From assembly GCA_024404275.1 (NCBI GenBank), contig JAKSQG010000036.1, forward strand, positions 1-12,206: a stretch of DNA of 12,206 bases. Reading direction: 5' to 3'. The position numbers and the translations under genes were made by a program. Origin of the DNA: Clostridia bacterium. GTDB lineage: Bacteria > Bacillota > Clostridia > Christensenellales > Aristaeellaceae. The notes under the pieces are model-generated. The model was not told the DNA's origin. It saw only the letters and a list, made by a program, of their open reading frames with translations, and searched no databases. The first letter of the stretch is position 1, and each line of letters begins with the position of its first letter. Below, piece by piece: positions 1 through 6,650 of this stretch.

Positions 1-23
1 CTGTGGAGCCGGGTGAAGATTAG

Positions 24-518
24 ATGCGGAAGTCTAGCGTGGGCGATCTGGCCTGCGACATTCTGCTGGGCGAGGCCAGTCCTCCGTATCAGCGGCTGTA
101 TGGGCAGGGACTGATCAACACCAGCTTCGGCGGTCAAAGCCACAATGCCTATATCATGCGCAAGGTCGTTGCCTCCAGTCCGGACAGCCTGTATTGGTCC
201 GCCCGCGTGGATGGCTGCAGCAACTGGCGTTATCTGTGGCGCGTGATGGTGCCCATTGCCCGTCCCTCCCTGGTGACGGTGGTACTGCTCAACGCCCTGG
301 CTTCCTGGAACAGCTTCATGTGGCCGCTGCTGGTCATCAAGACCAAGGTCAACCGTACGCTGCCCTTCGGTCTGTATGCTTTCACCACCGAAGCCGGCGC
401 TTATCAGGAGCTGATCATGGCGGCGTCTACCGTCGTGGTCATTCCCATGATCATTCTGTTCCTGTTTGCCCGTAAGCAGATTCTGCGCGGCGTAGCCCGC
501 GGCGGCATCAAGGGCTGA
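24..518 (+). CDS. Sugar ABC transporter permease (MalG-type), C-terminal part; 5' end disrupted
   Basis: The C-terminal half matches a CUT1 carbohydrate ABC permease of the MalG type. It has the cytoplasmic coupling loop around codons 57-78, with RVDGCSNWR followed by VPIARPSL. A WNSFMWPLLV membrane segment follows, and the protein ends in the typical GGIKG tail. Such proteins import sugars together with a binding protein and a shared ATPase. The first 60 or so codons are not a normal permease: only fragments such as GLINTSF and AYIMRK resemble the expected segment. The EAA motif reads YWSA instead of EEAA. A TAG stop lies directly before the ATG at 24, and no ribosome binding site is visible, so the listed start is only the open frame and not a credible gene start. 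The real gene should be about 280 residues. Either the gene is broken or the first about 200 bases are badly determined sequence at a contig end. Confidence 0.7.
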   Translation: MRKSSVGDLACDILLGEASPPYQRLYGQGLINTSFGGQSHNAYIMRKVVASSPDSLYWSARVDGCSNWRYLWRVMVPIARPSLVTVVLLNALASWNSFMWPLLVIKTKVNRTLPFGLYAFTTEAGAYQELIMAASTVVVIPMIILFLFARKQILRGVARGGIKG

Positions 519-535
519 CACATCCCAACGCATCG

Positions 536-579
536 CAGGGCCGCTCTTTTCCTTATGGGGGAGAGCGGTCCTGTTTTTT
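536..579 (+). terminator. Intrinsic terminator after the permease
   Basis: A 12-bp stem pairs 536-547 (CAGGGCCGCTCT) with 562-573 (AGAGCGGTCCTG), with one G-U pair. A 14-nt loop separates the arms and six T residues follow (574-579). It lies 17 bases after the permease stop codon and separates this gene from the promoter at 586-614. Confidence 0.92.
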
Positions 580-585
580 GCGCGC

Positions 586-614
586 TTGCCAAGTGGAAAC
601 AACGGTGCTATAAT
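586..614 (+). promoter_or_regulatory. Sigma-A promoter, extended -10
   Basis: TTGCCA (586-591) and TATAAT (609-614) are separated by exactly 17 bp, and a TG one base before the -10 box (606-607) makes it an extended -10 promoter. Transcription should start near 621. That places the GAGGTGA ribosome binding site (624-630) very close to the transcript start and supports translation from the ATG at 639. Confidence 0.85.
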
Positions 615-638
615 AGGTGCACAGAGGTGACAGAGAAC

Positions 639-1064
639 ATGAGCAGAATCCGCACGCTGCTGGCTGTACTGCTGGCTGCAGCGCTGATGGTTGGTATCGG
701 GGTGCTGATCGCTTTTCTGACCGGGGATGACGGTTCATCCGGCAGCCTGGCAGCCGCGACAAGCGCTCCGCGCAGAACAGCTGCGCCTTCCGCTCCGCAG
801 CAGGCTCCGTCTGCTGAACGGGCGCCCTTTGTGCTGAATCTCAGTACGGTGGAGCTTGGCACAACAGAGTACATCAGCTTTGAGGTGTATTTCAACGGCG
901 GAGACGGGCAGGAACTGTATTACCAGTGCGGCCGAAAATACATTGCCGATGAGGTGAACACCATCCGCTGGCAGGGAAATGAAGGCTACAACATTCTGGT
1001 AAGCTTCAAAAACGGCAAAAGTGAGGTCTACCGCTTTGACGGCGGCAGCGGCTGGAGCCTGTAA
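639..1064 (+). CDS. Small membrane-anchored extracytoplasmic protein, function unknown
   Basis: This is a 141-residue protein that I do not recognise. Residues 1-5 are positively charged and residues 6-28 form one strongly hydrophobic segment, so it is either a signal anchor or an uncleaved signal peptide. Residues 30-62 are a low-complexity linker rich in Ser, Ala and Pro. Residues 63-141 form a compact, probably beta-rich domain with many aromatic residues and short patterns such as SFEVYFNGGDGQELYY and NILVSFKNGKSEVYRF. The layout suggests a small domain displayed outside the membrane on a flexible stalk. The ATG at 639 is chosen because it follows the promoter and a GAGGTGA site. A longer in-frame start at 555 would begin inside the terminator, upstream of the promoter. 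The gene is 17 bases upstream of the YitT-family gene and is probably co-transcribed with it. Confidence 0.72.
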   Translation: MSRIRTLLAVLLAAALMVGIGVLIAFLTGDDGSSGSLAAATSAPRRTAAPSAPQQAPSAERAPFVLNLSTVELGTTEYISFEVYFNGGDGQELYYQCGRKYIADEVNTIRWQGNEGYNILVSFKNGKSEVYRFDGGSGWSL

Positions 1065-1081
1065 GAAAAGGTCCTTTTTCA

Positions 1082-1969
1082 ATGAACAATTCTCTTCTGC
1101 GCACATTGCGTGTATACGCGATGATCACGGTGCTGTCGATGCTGATGGCACTCAATTATGAGATCTTTGTGCTGAATAACCAGTTCGCGCCCGCAGGCCT
1201 GAACGGTATCACCACGATGATCCAGTATGTTTTCCACTTCAGCATCGGCTATATGTCCTTGATCATCAATGTGCCTTTGGCCATTGCGGTCTTTATCGGG
1301 GTGGATAAGCGTTTTGCTGCCCGCACGTTTATGAACGTTCTGGTGTTTTCACTCTTTACGCTGCTGATGCAGAGCGGTGTGATCGATGTATCGCGGTTTG
1401 TGTATCATACCGACGACGGACGCAGCACCATTCTGGCACCGGTGGCAGCCGGCATTGTCAATGGTTTTATCTATGGCAATTGTATCCGCCTGGGCGGCAG
1501 TACGGGCGGTATGGATTTTGTTTCTGCGTTCATCCACAAAAGGCATCCGCACTATACGATGGTGCACATTTCCTTTGCCATCAATGTGGCGGTGGCGTCT
1601 ATCAGCTATTTTGTGTATGACTTCAATATTGAGCCGGTCATTTTGTGCATCGTGTACAGTTATCTGACCACACTGGTCAGCGACCGTATCCTGCGGGGCG
1701 GCAAGGAAGCCGTCAAGGTGGAAATGGTGACGAAATACCCGGACGAGATTACGGACCGGGTGATCCGGGAGCTGAAGCACAGCACCACCTTGATTCCCTG
1801 TCAGGGCGGCTACAGCAAAACAGACCGGGTGATGCTTATCTGTGTGGTCAACAAGCATCAGCTGCCGCGCTTTATGGAGATTCTTTCCGAATTTCCCGAT
1901 ACTTTTGCCTGCGTCAGTCAGGTGAATGAAACTTACGGCAATTTCCGTCATATCGGAGGAAAATCATGA
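1082..1969 (+). CDS. YitT family membrane protein (DUF161 plus DUF2179)
   Basis: This 295-residue protein has the full YitT architecture. A membrane domain of about five hydrophobic segments occupies roughly residues 11-200. It includes the family signature LGGSTGGMDFV at 137-147, and the segment around APVAAGIVNGFIYG at 119-132 is also typical. A soluble DUF2179 domain follows at about 212-288, with VEMVTKYPDEITDRVIRE and VMLICVVNKHQLPRFMEIL. The family is widespread in Firmicutes. Its molecular function is not settled, although transport or signalling at the membrane has been suggested. A weak AAAGG site at 1067-1071 precedes the ATG. The stop codon overlaps the rqcP start by four bases (ATGA, 1966-1969), so the two genes are translationally coupled. 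Confidence 0.92.
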   Translation: MNNSLLRTLRVYAMITVLSMLMALNYEIFVLNNQFAPAGLNGITTMIQYVFHFSIGYMSLIINVPLAIAVFIGVDKRFAARTFMNVLVFSLFTLLMQSGVIDVSRFVYHTDDGRSTILAPVAAGIVNGFIYGNCIRLGGSTGGMDFVSAFIHKRHPHYTMVHISFAINVAVASISYFVYDFNIEPVILCIVYSYLTTLVSDRILRGGKEAVKVEMVTKYPDEITDRVIRELKHSTTLIPCQGGYSKTDRVMLICVVNKHQLPRFMEILSEFPDTFACVSQVNETYGNFRHIGGKS

Positions 1970-2238
1970 GACTGGACAAATACCTGAAGGTTTCCCGCAT
2001 CATCAAGCGCCGCACCGTGGCCAAAGAAGCCTGTGACGGTGGCCGTGTATCCATCAACGGCAAGATCGCCAAAGCCGGTGCCGAGGTCAAGGAAGGCGAT
2101 GTGCTGGAGATCCGCTTCGGCAGCCGTGTGGGGCGCTACAGCATTACCGATGTGCGTGAGGTGGTGCGCAAGGAAAATGCCGCGGAAATGTACCGTGTGC
2201 TGGAAGAAGACGCCGAAATGCTGAAGGAAAGAAGCTGA
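1966..2238 (+). CDS. rqcP: Ribosome-associated quality control protein RqcP (S4 domain, YabO)
   Basis: This 90-residue protein closely matches Bacillus YabO/RqcP along its whole length. It begins MRLDKYLKVSRIIKRRTVAKE, followed by GGRVSINGKIAKAG and then the C-terminal AAEMYRVLEE segment. Residues 1-60 form an S4 RNA-binding domain. RqcP works with RqcH on stalled 50S subunits, stabilising the peptidyl-tRNA while C-terminal alanine tails are added to the nascent chain. A strong GGAGGA site (1955-1960) lies within the end of the upstream YitT-family gene, and the ATGA overlap indicates translational coupling. In Bacillus this gene sits in a different neighbourhood (yabO region), so the link to a YitT gene here is context and not evidence of shared function. 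Confidence 0.93.
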   Translation: MRLDKYLKVSRIIKRRTVAKEACDGGRVSINGKIAKAGAEVKEGDVLEIRFGSRVGRYSITDVREVVRKENAAEMYRVLEEDAEMLKERS

Positions 2239-2244
2239 ATAACC

Positions 2245-2279
2245 GGCCGGAAGAAATCATTTCTCCGGCCTTTGTTTTT
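2245..2279 (+). terminator. Intrinsic terminator after rqcP
   Basis: GGCCGG (2245-2250) pairs with CCGGCC (2265-2270). The stem continues through an A-T pair and GAA/TTC, with one bulged base and a five-base loop. The run TTTGTTTTT (2271-2279) follows. It ends the small-protein/YitT/rqcP unit. No convincing promoter is visible between it and recO at 2295, so recO may depend partly on read-through. Confidence 0.85.
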
Positions 2280-2294
2280 ACAGGGAGATACATT

Positions 2295-2870
2295 ATGGGC
2301 GCATTTACCACAGAAGCCATCGTGCTTCGCCGTGCCGACTGGCGGGATCATGACCGTATCCTGACACTGCTGACGCCCCGCGGCAGACTGGAGGTGCTTT
2401 CCCGCGGATGCCGCCGTCCCAAGTCGCCGCTGCTCGGGTGCAGTGAGGTGTTCACGATGGGAAACTTTGAATTGTTTTCCAGCCGGGAGCACTGTATGCT
2501 GCAAAACTGTCAGGTCACGGACGGCTTTTATCCGCTGCGGCAGGATTTCGACCGCCTGTCCTGTGCTGCCTATCTGGTCAATGTGTGTGAAGCAGCTGTG
2601 CAGGAGGGGGAAAATGCCGCTACGCCTTTTTTGCTGCTGGCGAGAGCCTTGGGTTATCTGAGCTATCATACGGAATACACGCCGCGTGCTGTGCTGACGG
2701 CCTTTTTGCTGCATTTCAATATTGCACAGGGATACCGTCCGCGGCTCAATCACTGCGTCAACTGCGGAAAGGAGCTTACGCAGCCGCAGCGGGTCTTTTT
2801 TGATATTGAACAGGGCGGCGTGACGTGCCTTGAATGCCGTGAGGAACCTTGCCGCGGCGGTATTCTGTAG
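2295..2870 (+). CDS. recO: DNA repair protein RecO, truncated by an in-frame TAG
   Basis: RecO helps load RecA on SSB-coated single-stranded DNA in the RecFOR pathway and promotes strand annealing. The 191 residues read here include the N-terminal OB fold (about residues 1-75, with EAIVLRRADWRDHDRILTLLT and RGRLEVLSRGCRR) and the start of the helical domain. The zinc-binding cysteines are present as CVNC and CLEC (C154, C157, C178, C181). The usual family length is about 240 residues. The frame stops at TAG (2868-2870) but then stays open with RecO-like coding sequence to TAA at 3015-3017, so one base change in a probable Leu codon would restore a 240-residue protein. A GGGAG site precedes the ATG. 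The loss of the C-terminal helical part may impair function, or the stop may be a sequence error. Confidence 0.88.
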   Translation: MGAFTTEAIVLRRADWRDHDRILTLLTPRGRLEVLSRGCRRPKSPLLGCSEVFTMGNFELFSSREHCMLQNCQVTDGFYPLRQDFDRLSCAAYLVNVCEAAVQEGENAATPFLLLARALGYLSYHTEYTPRAVLTAFLLHFNIAQGYRPRLNHCVNCGKELTQPQRVFFDIEQGGVTCLECREEPCRGGIL

Positions 2871-3017
2871 GGACGGGAGCTGCTTTGGCTGCGTGAGTCC
2901 GAAAAGAAAGGCGTCAAGGGTGAACTGCCGCCCGAGGATGCCCCGCTGACATTGATGCAGGGTTTTACCGAGACACGGCTGGAAAAACGCGTGCCGCCGT
3001 TGATGGTGCGTCTGTAA
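2871..3017 (+). pseudogene. recO: Detached 3' end of recO
   Basis: These 48 codons plus TAA are in the same frame as recO and directly follow its TAG. They encode the expected C-terminal tail, starting GRELLWLRESEKKG and ending in a MVRL tail where intact RecO proteins have their final basic segment. No ribosome binding site or start codon suggests separate translation. It is the 3' part of one gene, expressed only if the TAG is read through or is not real. Confidence 0.75.
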
Positions 3018-3095
3018 AACAAAAAGACGTAACAGGAAACAGGTCACAAAACGAAAAAGACATATCACAAATCGGCAAGAATTATCGAATGTGTT

Positions 3096-3110
3096 TGTTT
3101 ATAATAAACA
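3096..3110 (+). promoter_or_regulatory. Palindrome over a -10 box upstream of the sugar transporter operon
   Basis: TGTTTATAATAAACA is a perfect 6-3-6 inverted repeat, and its centre contains the only good -10 hexamer in this gap, TATAAT (3100-3105). No recognisable -35 box lies 16-18 bp upstream. The likely reading is a regulated promoter with an operator on the -10 element. The regulator is not identifiable from the site. Confidence 0.4.
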
Positions 3111-3126
3111 CAACAAAAAGTACATA

Positions 3127-3169
3127 GCGGAAGCACCTGTGTACTGCATACTTGAAAGTTGTGCTTCGC
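3127..3169 (+). other. Hairpin in the 5' untranslated leader of the binding-protein gene
   Basis: GAAGCAC (3130-3136) is exactly complementary to GTGCTTC (3161-3167). Two further GC pairs (3127-3128 with 3168-3169) extend the stem after a one-base bulge. The 24-base loop is long. No T tract follows, so it is not a terminator. It ends eight bases before the AAAGGAG ribosome binding site and could protect the transcript or modulate translation. The role is inferred. Confidence 0.3.
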
Positions 3170-3189
3170 ATTCGAGAAAGGAGCCGCAT

Positions 3190-4653
3190 ATGAAAAAACT
3201 CATTTCCCTGCTGCTGGTGGCGGTGATGGCGCTGAGCCTGAGCCTGACCGCTGTATCCGCTGATGATGAAATCGTTCTGAAGTTTCTGATCAGCACCTCC
3301 ACCACCGACTTTACCAAGGACCATGGCTATGAAGTCTGCGAGCGCGTGGCCGGTTACAAGATCGAGTATGAGATCCTGAACGGTACCGAGCAGCTGATGC
3401 TGATCATTTCCTCCGGTCAGCCTTATGACTATGTGTATCTGAGCGGCGCCAACTTCCGCAAGATGATGTCCGAAGAAGCCCTGATGGACATTTCCGACCT
3501 GCTGGCGGAGTATGGCAATAACATCACCGAAGCCATCACCACCCTGTGGCCCGCCGTGACCGTGGATGGCGGCATCTATGCCATTCCTTCCACCGCCGCT
3601 CAGCCCGGCTCCCTGCGCTACTCTCTGGTAGCCCGTCAGGATCTGCTGGATGCCATCGGTTGGACTGTTGATAAGCTGCCCACCAACACCGCTGATTTCA
3701 AGCAGATGCTGCTGGACATCAAGGCTGCTTATCCGGATATGATTCCTCTGACCGCCTCCAATGATACCGCCACCCCCGCCCTGATCAGCAACATCGCCTC
3801 TGCTTTCGGCATCTGCGCCGGCGGCAACCAGCAGGCGTATCAGCTGATCGACGGCAACGTCGTCAACGTAATCGACAACCCCAACCTGGAAGCCTATATC
3901 GCTTACGTAAAGGAACTGTACGATCTGGAGCTGCTGGATGCCGAAATGCCTGCTCAGAAGCTGGCTGACGCCCGCAACAAGTGGATCGGCAACAAGGCCG
4001 TCATCTCCTACAACAGCTGGAACGGCTTTGCCATCGATACCATGTACGAGCAGTATGAAAACATGGCCTTCACCGTGCTGCCCCTGCTGCAGGATGAAAA
4101 CGGCAACGTGCACGCTCAGGTGTACAGCGGCGTCGGCGCTTACGGCGGTATCCCGGTCACTGCCGAGCATCCCGTTGAAACCATCAAGGCCATCAACAAC
4201 ATGATGGAATGGAACAACCATCTGGAAATCTCCCTGGGCGAAGAAGGCGTGCATTATACCAAGGATGAAGAAGGCCGTTTCTGGGCCGTGCAGCCTGCTT
4301 TCTCTGAGCAGAAGAACATTTCCAACGTTTTCATCGCCGGCTTCTATCGTGAAGACATCTATCCCACCTATTGGGAAGTGCGTCTGCAGAAGAACCAGTA
4401 CATGATGGATTGCTTCTATGCCCAGAAGGCCAGCGTGCTGGACGGCGGCGAGCGCAGCCCCGTGGCCCTGGCTCCTGCCTCCGGCGTTGACAATCAGAGC
4501 ACGCTGGAAGCCAAGGTGAACGATAACCTGCTGGCGGCCATCTGCGGCGGCAGCATGGACAAGGTCACCGAAGCCCGCAATTACTGGCATGCCAACGGCG
4601 GCGAAGACCTGACCAACTTCTATGACACCTGGTACAAGGCCAATATGAAGTAA
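3190..4653 (+). CDS. Extracellular sugar-binding protein of a CUT1 ABC transporter (LplA/YtcQ-like)
   Basis: This is a 487-residue solute-binding protein that captures a sugar or oligosaccharide outside the membrane and delivers it to the two downstream permeases. Residues 1-24 are a Sec signal peptide: MKK, a hydrophobic core, then AVSA before DDE. There is no lipobox cysteine, which is unusual for a Gram-positive binding protein. The mature part has features of family-1 binding proteins, including YDYVYLSGANFRKMM, an AIPSTAAQPGSLRYSLVARQDLLDAIG stretch and a WEVRLQKNQYMMDC segment near the end. The ATG at 3190 is chosen because it follows AAAGGAG (3177-3183) and starts the signal peptide. 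An in-frame GTG at 3091 lies at the promoter and is rejected. The substrate cannot be read from sequence; relatives with LplB/LplC-type permeases often handle pectin-derived or complex oligosaccharides. Confidence 0.88.
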   Translation: MKKLISLLLVAVMALSLSLTAVSADDEIVLKFLISTSTTDFTKDHGYEVCERVAGYKIEYEILNGTEQLMLIISSGQPYDYVYLSGANFRKMMSEEALMDISDLLAEYGNNITEAITTLWPAVTVDGGIYAIPSTAAQPGSLRYSLVARQDLLDAIGWTVDKLPTNTADFKQMLLDIKAAYPDMIPLTASNDTATPALISNIASAFGICAGGNQQAYQLIDGNVVNVIDNPNLEAYIAYVKELYDLELLDAEMPAQKLADARNKWIGNKAVISYNSWNGFAIDTMYEQYENMAFTVLPLLQDENGNVHAQVYSGVGAYGGIPVTAEHPVETIKAINNMMEWNNHLEISLGEEGVHYTKDEEGRFWAVQPAFSEQKNISNVFIAGFYREDIYPTYWEVRLQKNQYMMDCFYAQKASVLDGGERSPVALAPASGVDNQSTLEAKVNDNLLAAICGGSMDKVTEARNYWHANGGEDLTNFYDTWYKANMK

Positions 4654-4668
4654 TATCGCCTGTCTTTC

Positions 4669-4703
4669 GGGGGACGGAGAGGGAGCCCTTTCCGCCCCCC
4701 TTT
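4669..4703 (+). terminator. Intra-operon hairpin between binding protein and permeases
   Basis: GGGGG (4669-4673) pairs with CCCCC (4696-4700). After one A-C mismatch the stem continues through CGGA/TCCG and beyond, giving about a dozen pairs. Only TTTATT follows, so termination should be partial. Such hairpins downstream of binding-protein genes commonly stabilise the upstream message and reduce permease expression. That role is inferred from position. Confidence 0.65.
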
Positions 4704-4725
4704 ATTAAAACCGGAGGCTATTTTC

Positions 4726-5661
4726 ATGAGCGTAGTGAACAGACACCGCCGTTCGCCGTGGCAGCGATTCGTTACCTATATGTCAGCTCACTGGGAGCTG
4801 TACCTTTTTCTGATTCCGGGCCTTGCGGTCATTTTAATGTTCAAACTGATGCCGATGAGCAAGATCGTCATCGCCTTCAAAAAGTTTAAGCCTTTGAAGG
4901 GAATTGCGAAGAGTCCCTATGTCGGCTTTGACAATTTCAAAGCCATTTTTGCTGACCCCGAGGTGTGGCGGGTCATCCGCAACACGTTGGAAATCAACCT
5001 TTTGCAAATCGCCGTCTGCGTTCCCCTGCCGATGCTGATGGCCGTTATGATGAACGAAGTGAACTGCATGCCCCTCAAAAAGAGCGTGCAGACGATGGTA
5101 TATATTCCCCACTTTTTTACATGGGTCGTTGTGTACAGTGTTTTTCTCAACCTGTTTGGTACCTCCGGGTTTGTCAACACGGTGATAAAAGCCTTGACGG
5201 GCAACAGCGTGCTGTTCTTTACAAACGGCGGATGGTTCCGCGTGATACGGGTTTTGTCTGCTGTGTGGAAGGGCACCGGCTGGAGCACCATTGTGTACAT
5301 GTCTGCCATCAGCAGCATTGATGCTGAGATCTATGAGGCTTCCATCATCGATGGCGCCAGCAAGATCCAGCAGGCCAGACGCATCACCATTCCCTGCCTG
5401 ATTCCCACCCTGGTGCTGATGCTGACCGTCCGCATGGGTTCTGTTGTCAGCGGCGGCTTCGACCAGGTGCTGGCCTTCTACAACCCCTCCGTTTATGAGA
5501 CTGCCGATATTCTGGGTACTTTCATCTATCGCCGCGGTATCGGTCAGGCGGACTTCTCCTTTGCCACTGCCGTGGGTCTGTTTGAATCGGTGGTCGGTCT
5601 GGTATTTGTATTGTCGAGCAACTTTGCCTCCCGCAAGCTGACCGGCAAGGATGTATGGTAA
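4726..5661 (+). CDS. Sugar ABC transporter permease (LplB/YteP-like, MalF-type)
   Basis: This 311-residue inner-membrane permease has about six membrane segments. The first follows the positively charged N-terminus (LYLFLIPGLAVILMFKLMP). The Lpl-type signature SPYVGFDNFKAIF precedes the transport domain. The coupling loop that contacts the ATPase starts near residue 204 and reads YEASIIDGASKIQQARRITIP, a normal EAA motif with EAS. It pairs with the second permease to form the channel. The start has a good GGAGG site (4713-4717) eight bases upstream. No ATPase gene is present in the operon, so a shared MsmX/MsmK-type ATPase encoded elsewhere is expected, as is usual for this family. Confidence 0.92.
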   Translation: MSVVNRHRRSPWQRFVTYMSAHWELYLFLIPGLAVILMFKLMPMSKIVIAFKKFKPLKGIAKSPYVGFDNFKAIFADPEVWRVIRNTLEINLLQIAVCVPLPMLMAVMMNEVNCMPLKKSVQTMVYIPHFFTWVVVYSVFLNLFGTSGFVNTVIKALTGNSVLFFTNGGWFRVIRVLSAVWKGTGWSTIVYMSAISSIDAEIYEASIIDGASKIQQARRITIPCLIPTLVLMLTVRMGSVVSGGFDQVLAFYNPSVYETADILGTFIYRRGIGQADFSFATAVGLFESVVGLVFVLSSNFASRKLTGKDVW

Positions 5662-5676
5662 GGAGGGGAGAAGACG

Positions 5677-6543
5677 ATGAAGCTTTCACGCGGTGAAAAA
5701 GTTTATGTGGTCGCTCTGAATATCCTTGCCGTCATCTGCGGTCTTGTCTGCCTGCTGCCGGTGCTGAATCTGATCTCCAAATCTCTGTCCAGCCCCAAGG
5801 CGGTGTATAATAACTGGGTGATTTTCTGGCCGGTGGAGTTTAATACGGCGGGCTGGTCGTATATCTGGGTCTACACCAGCTATCTGCGCTCGCTGCTGAA
5901 CTCGGTCATCATCACTTTGTCCGGTACGGTCATTTCACTGGTCATTACCATTCTGACCTCTTACGCGCTGGCGCATCCCAAGCTGAAGGGCCGTAAGCTC
6001 CTGACTTATCTGTATGTGTTTGCAATGGTGTTCAGCGCAGGTACTTTGCCGATGTATTTCCAGCTGAAAAGCTATAACCTGCTCAATACCCTGTGGGTGC
6101 TGATCCTGCCCAGTCTGGTGAGTCCGTATTATACCTTTGTGCTCAAGGGCGGTTTTGAATCGGTGCCGGACAGCCTGGAGGAGGCCGCCCGCATTGACGG
6201 TGCCAGCTATACCCGCACGCTGGTATCGGTTATCCTGCCGGTCAGCAAAGCCAGCATTGCCACCATTGTCATCTTTACGGCGGTGGCTTACTGGAACCGC
6301 TACTTTGACGCCCTGCTGTACATCACCAAACAGCAGCTCAAGCCGCTGTCTCTGCTGTTGTATGAGGTCATCAAGCTGGCCAATATCGAGCAGACGGCGG
6401 ACGAGATCTACGGTCAGGGTCTGAGTCAGGAAATCAAGAGCACCAGCATGGTCGTTATGACCATCCTGCCCATGCTGGCCATTTATCCCTTCATGCAGCG
6501 CTACTTTGTGAAGGGCGTCATGGTGGGCTCGGTCAAGGGCTGA
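5677..6543 (+). CDS. Sugar ABC transporter permease (LplC/YtcP-like, MalG-type)
   Basis: This 288-residue permease with about six membrane segments is the second half of the channel. The typical LplC features are present: an N-terminal membrane segment (VVALNILAVICGLVCLLPVLNLI), the periplasm-facing segment with WPVEFNTAGWSYIW, and a coupling loop with a canonical EEAARIDGAS at residues 168-177. It ends in the standard VMVGSVKG tail. AAGGAGGGGAG, seven bases or fewer before the ATG, is a strong site, and the gap to the upstream permease is only 15 bases. Unlike the damaged MalG-type permease at the start of the window, this gene is intact in every recognisable motif. Confidence 0.93.
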   Translation: MKLSRGEKVYVVALNILAVICGLVCLLPVLNLISKSLSSPKAVYNNWVIFWPVEFNTAGWSYIWVYTSYLRSLLNSVIITLSGTVISLVITILTSYALAHPKLKGRKLLTYLYVFAMVFSAGTLPMYFQLKSYNLLNTLWVLILPSLVSPYYTFVLKGGFESVPDSLEEAARIDGASYTRTLVSVILPVSKASIATIVIFTAVAYWNRYFDALLYITKQQLKPLSLLLYEVIKLANIEQTADEIYGQGLSQEIKSTSMVVMTILPMLAIYPFMQRYFVKGVMVGSVKG

Positions 6544-6553
6544 TACAGATTTG

Positions 6554-6599
6554 AAGAGGTGTGTCTTTCAAACGGAAGGGCACGCCTCTTTCTTTTCAG
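6554..6599 (+). terminator. Intrinsic terminator of the sugar transporter operon
   Basis: A long stem pairs 6554-6569 with 6575-6590, through AGAGGTGTG and CACGCCTCT plus an inner TTTC/GAAG-type part. It has a five-base loop and a few G-U pairs. TTTCTTTT follows. It starts 11 bases after the permease stop and insulates the purine operon from the transporter. Confidence 0.9.
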
Positions 6600-6650
6600 A
6601 TGGTGCAGACGGGGATGATTCTTTTGTGACAAAACAGACCGTAAAGCACA

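Noticed and set aside
555..638. A longer start for the small anchored protein
   Set aside because: The extension lies in the terminator and promoter and would put hydrophilic residues before the membrane segment; the ATG at 639 has the ribosome site.
3009..3029. A small inverted repeat (CGTCT/AGACG) at the recO end as a terminator
   Set aside because: The stem is only five pairs and no T run follows.
3091..3189. An upstream GTG start for the sugar-binding protein
   Set aside because: It would start upstream of the predicted -10 box and bury the signal peptide; the ATG at 3190 has AAAGGAG at the right distance.
3082..4590. A 502-codon open frame on the minus strand opposite the sugar-binding protein
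   Set aside because: Its composition is rich in His, Gln and Gly, as expected of a reverse-complement shadow, and it has no start signals.
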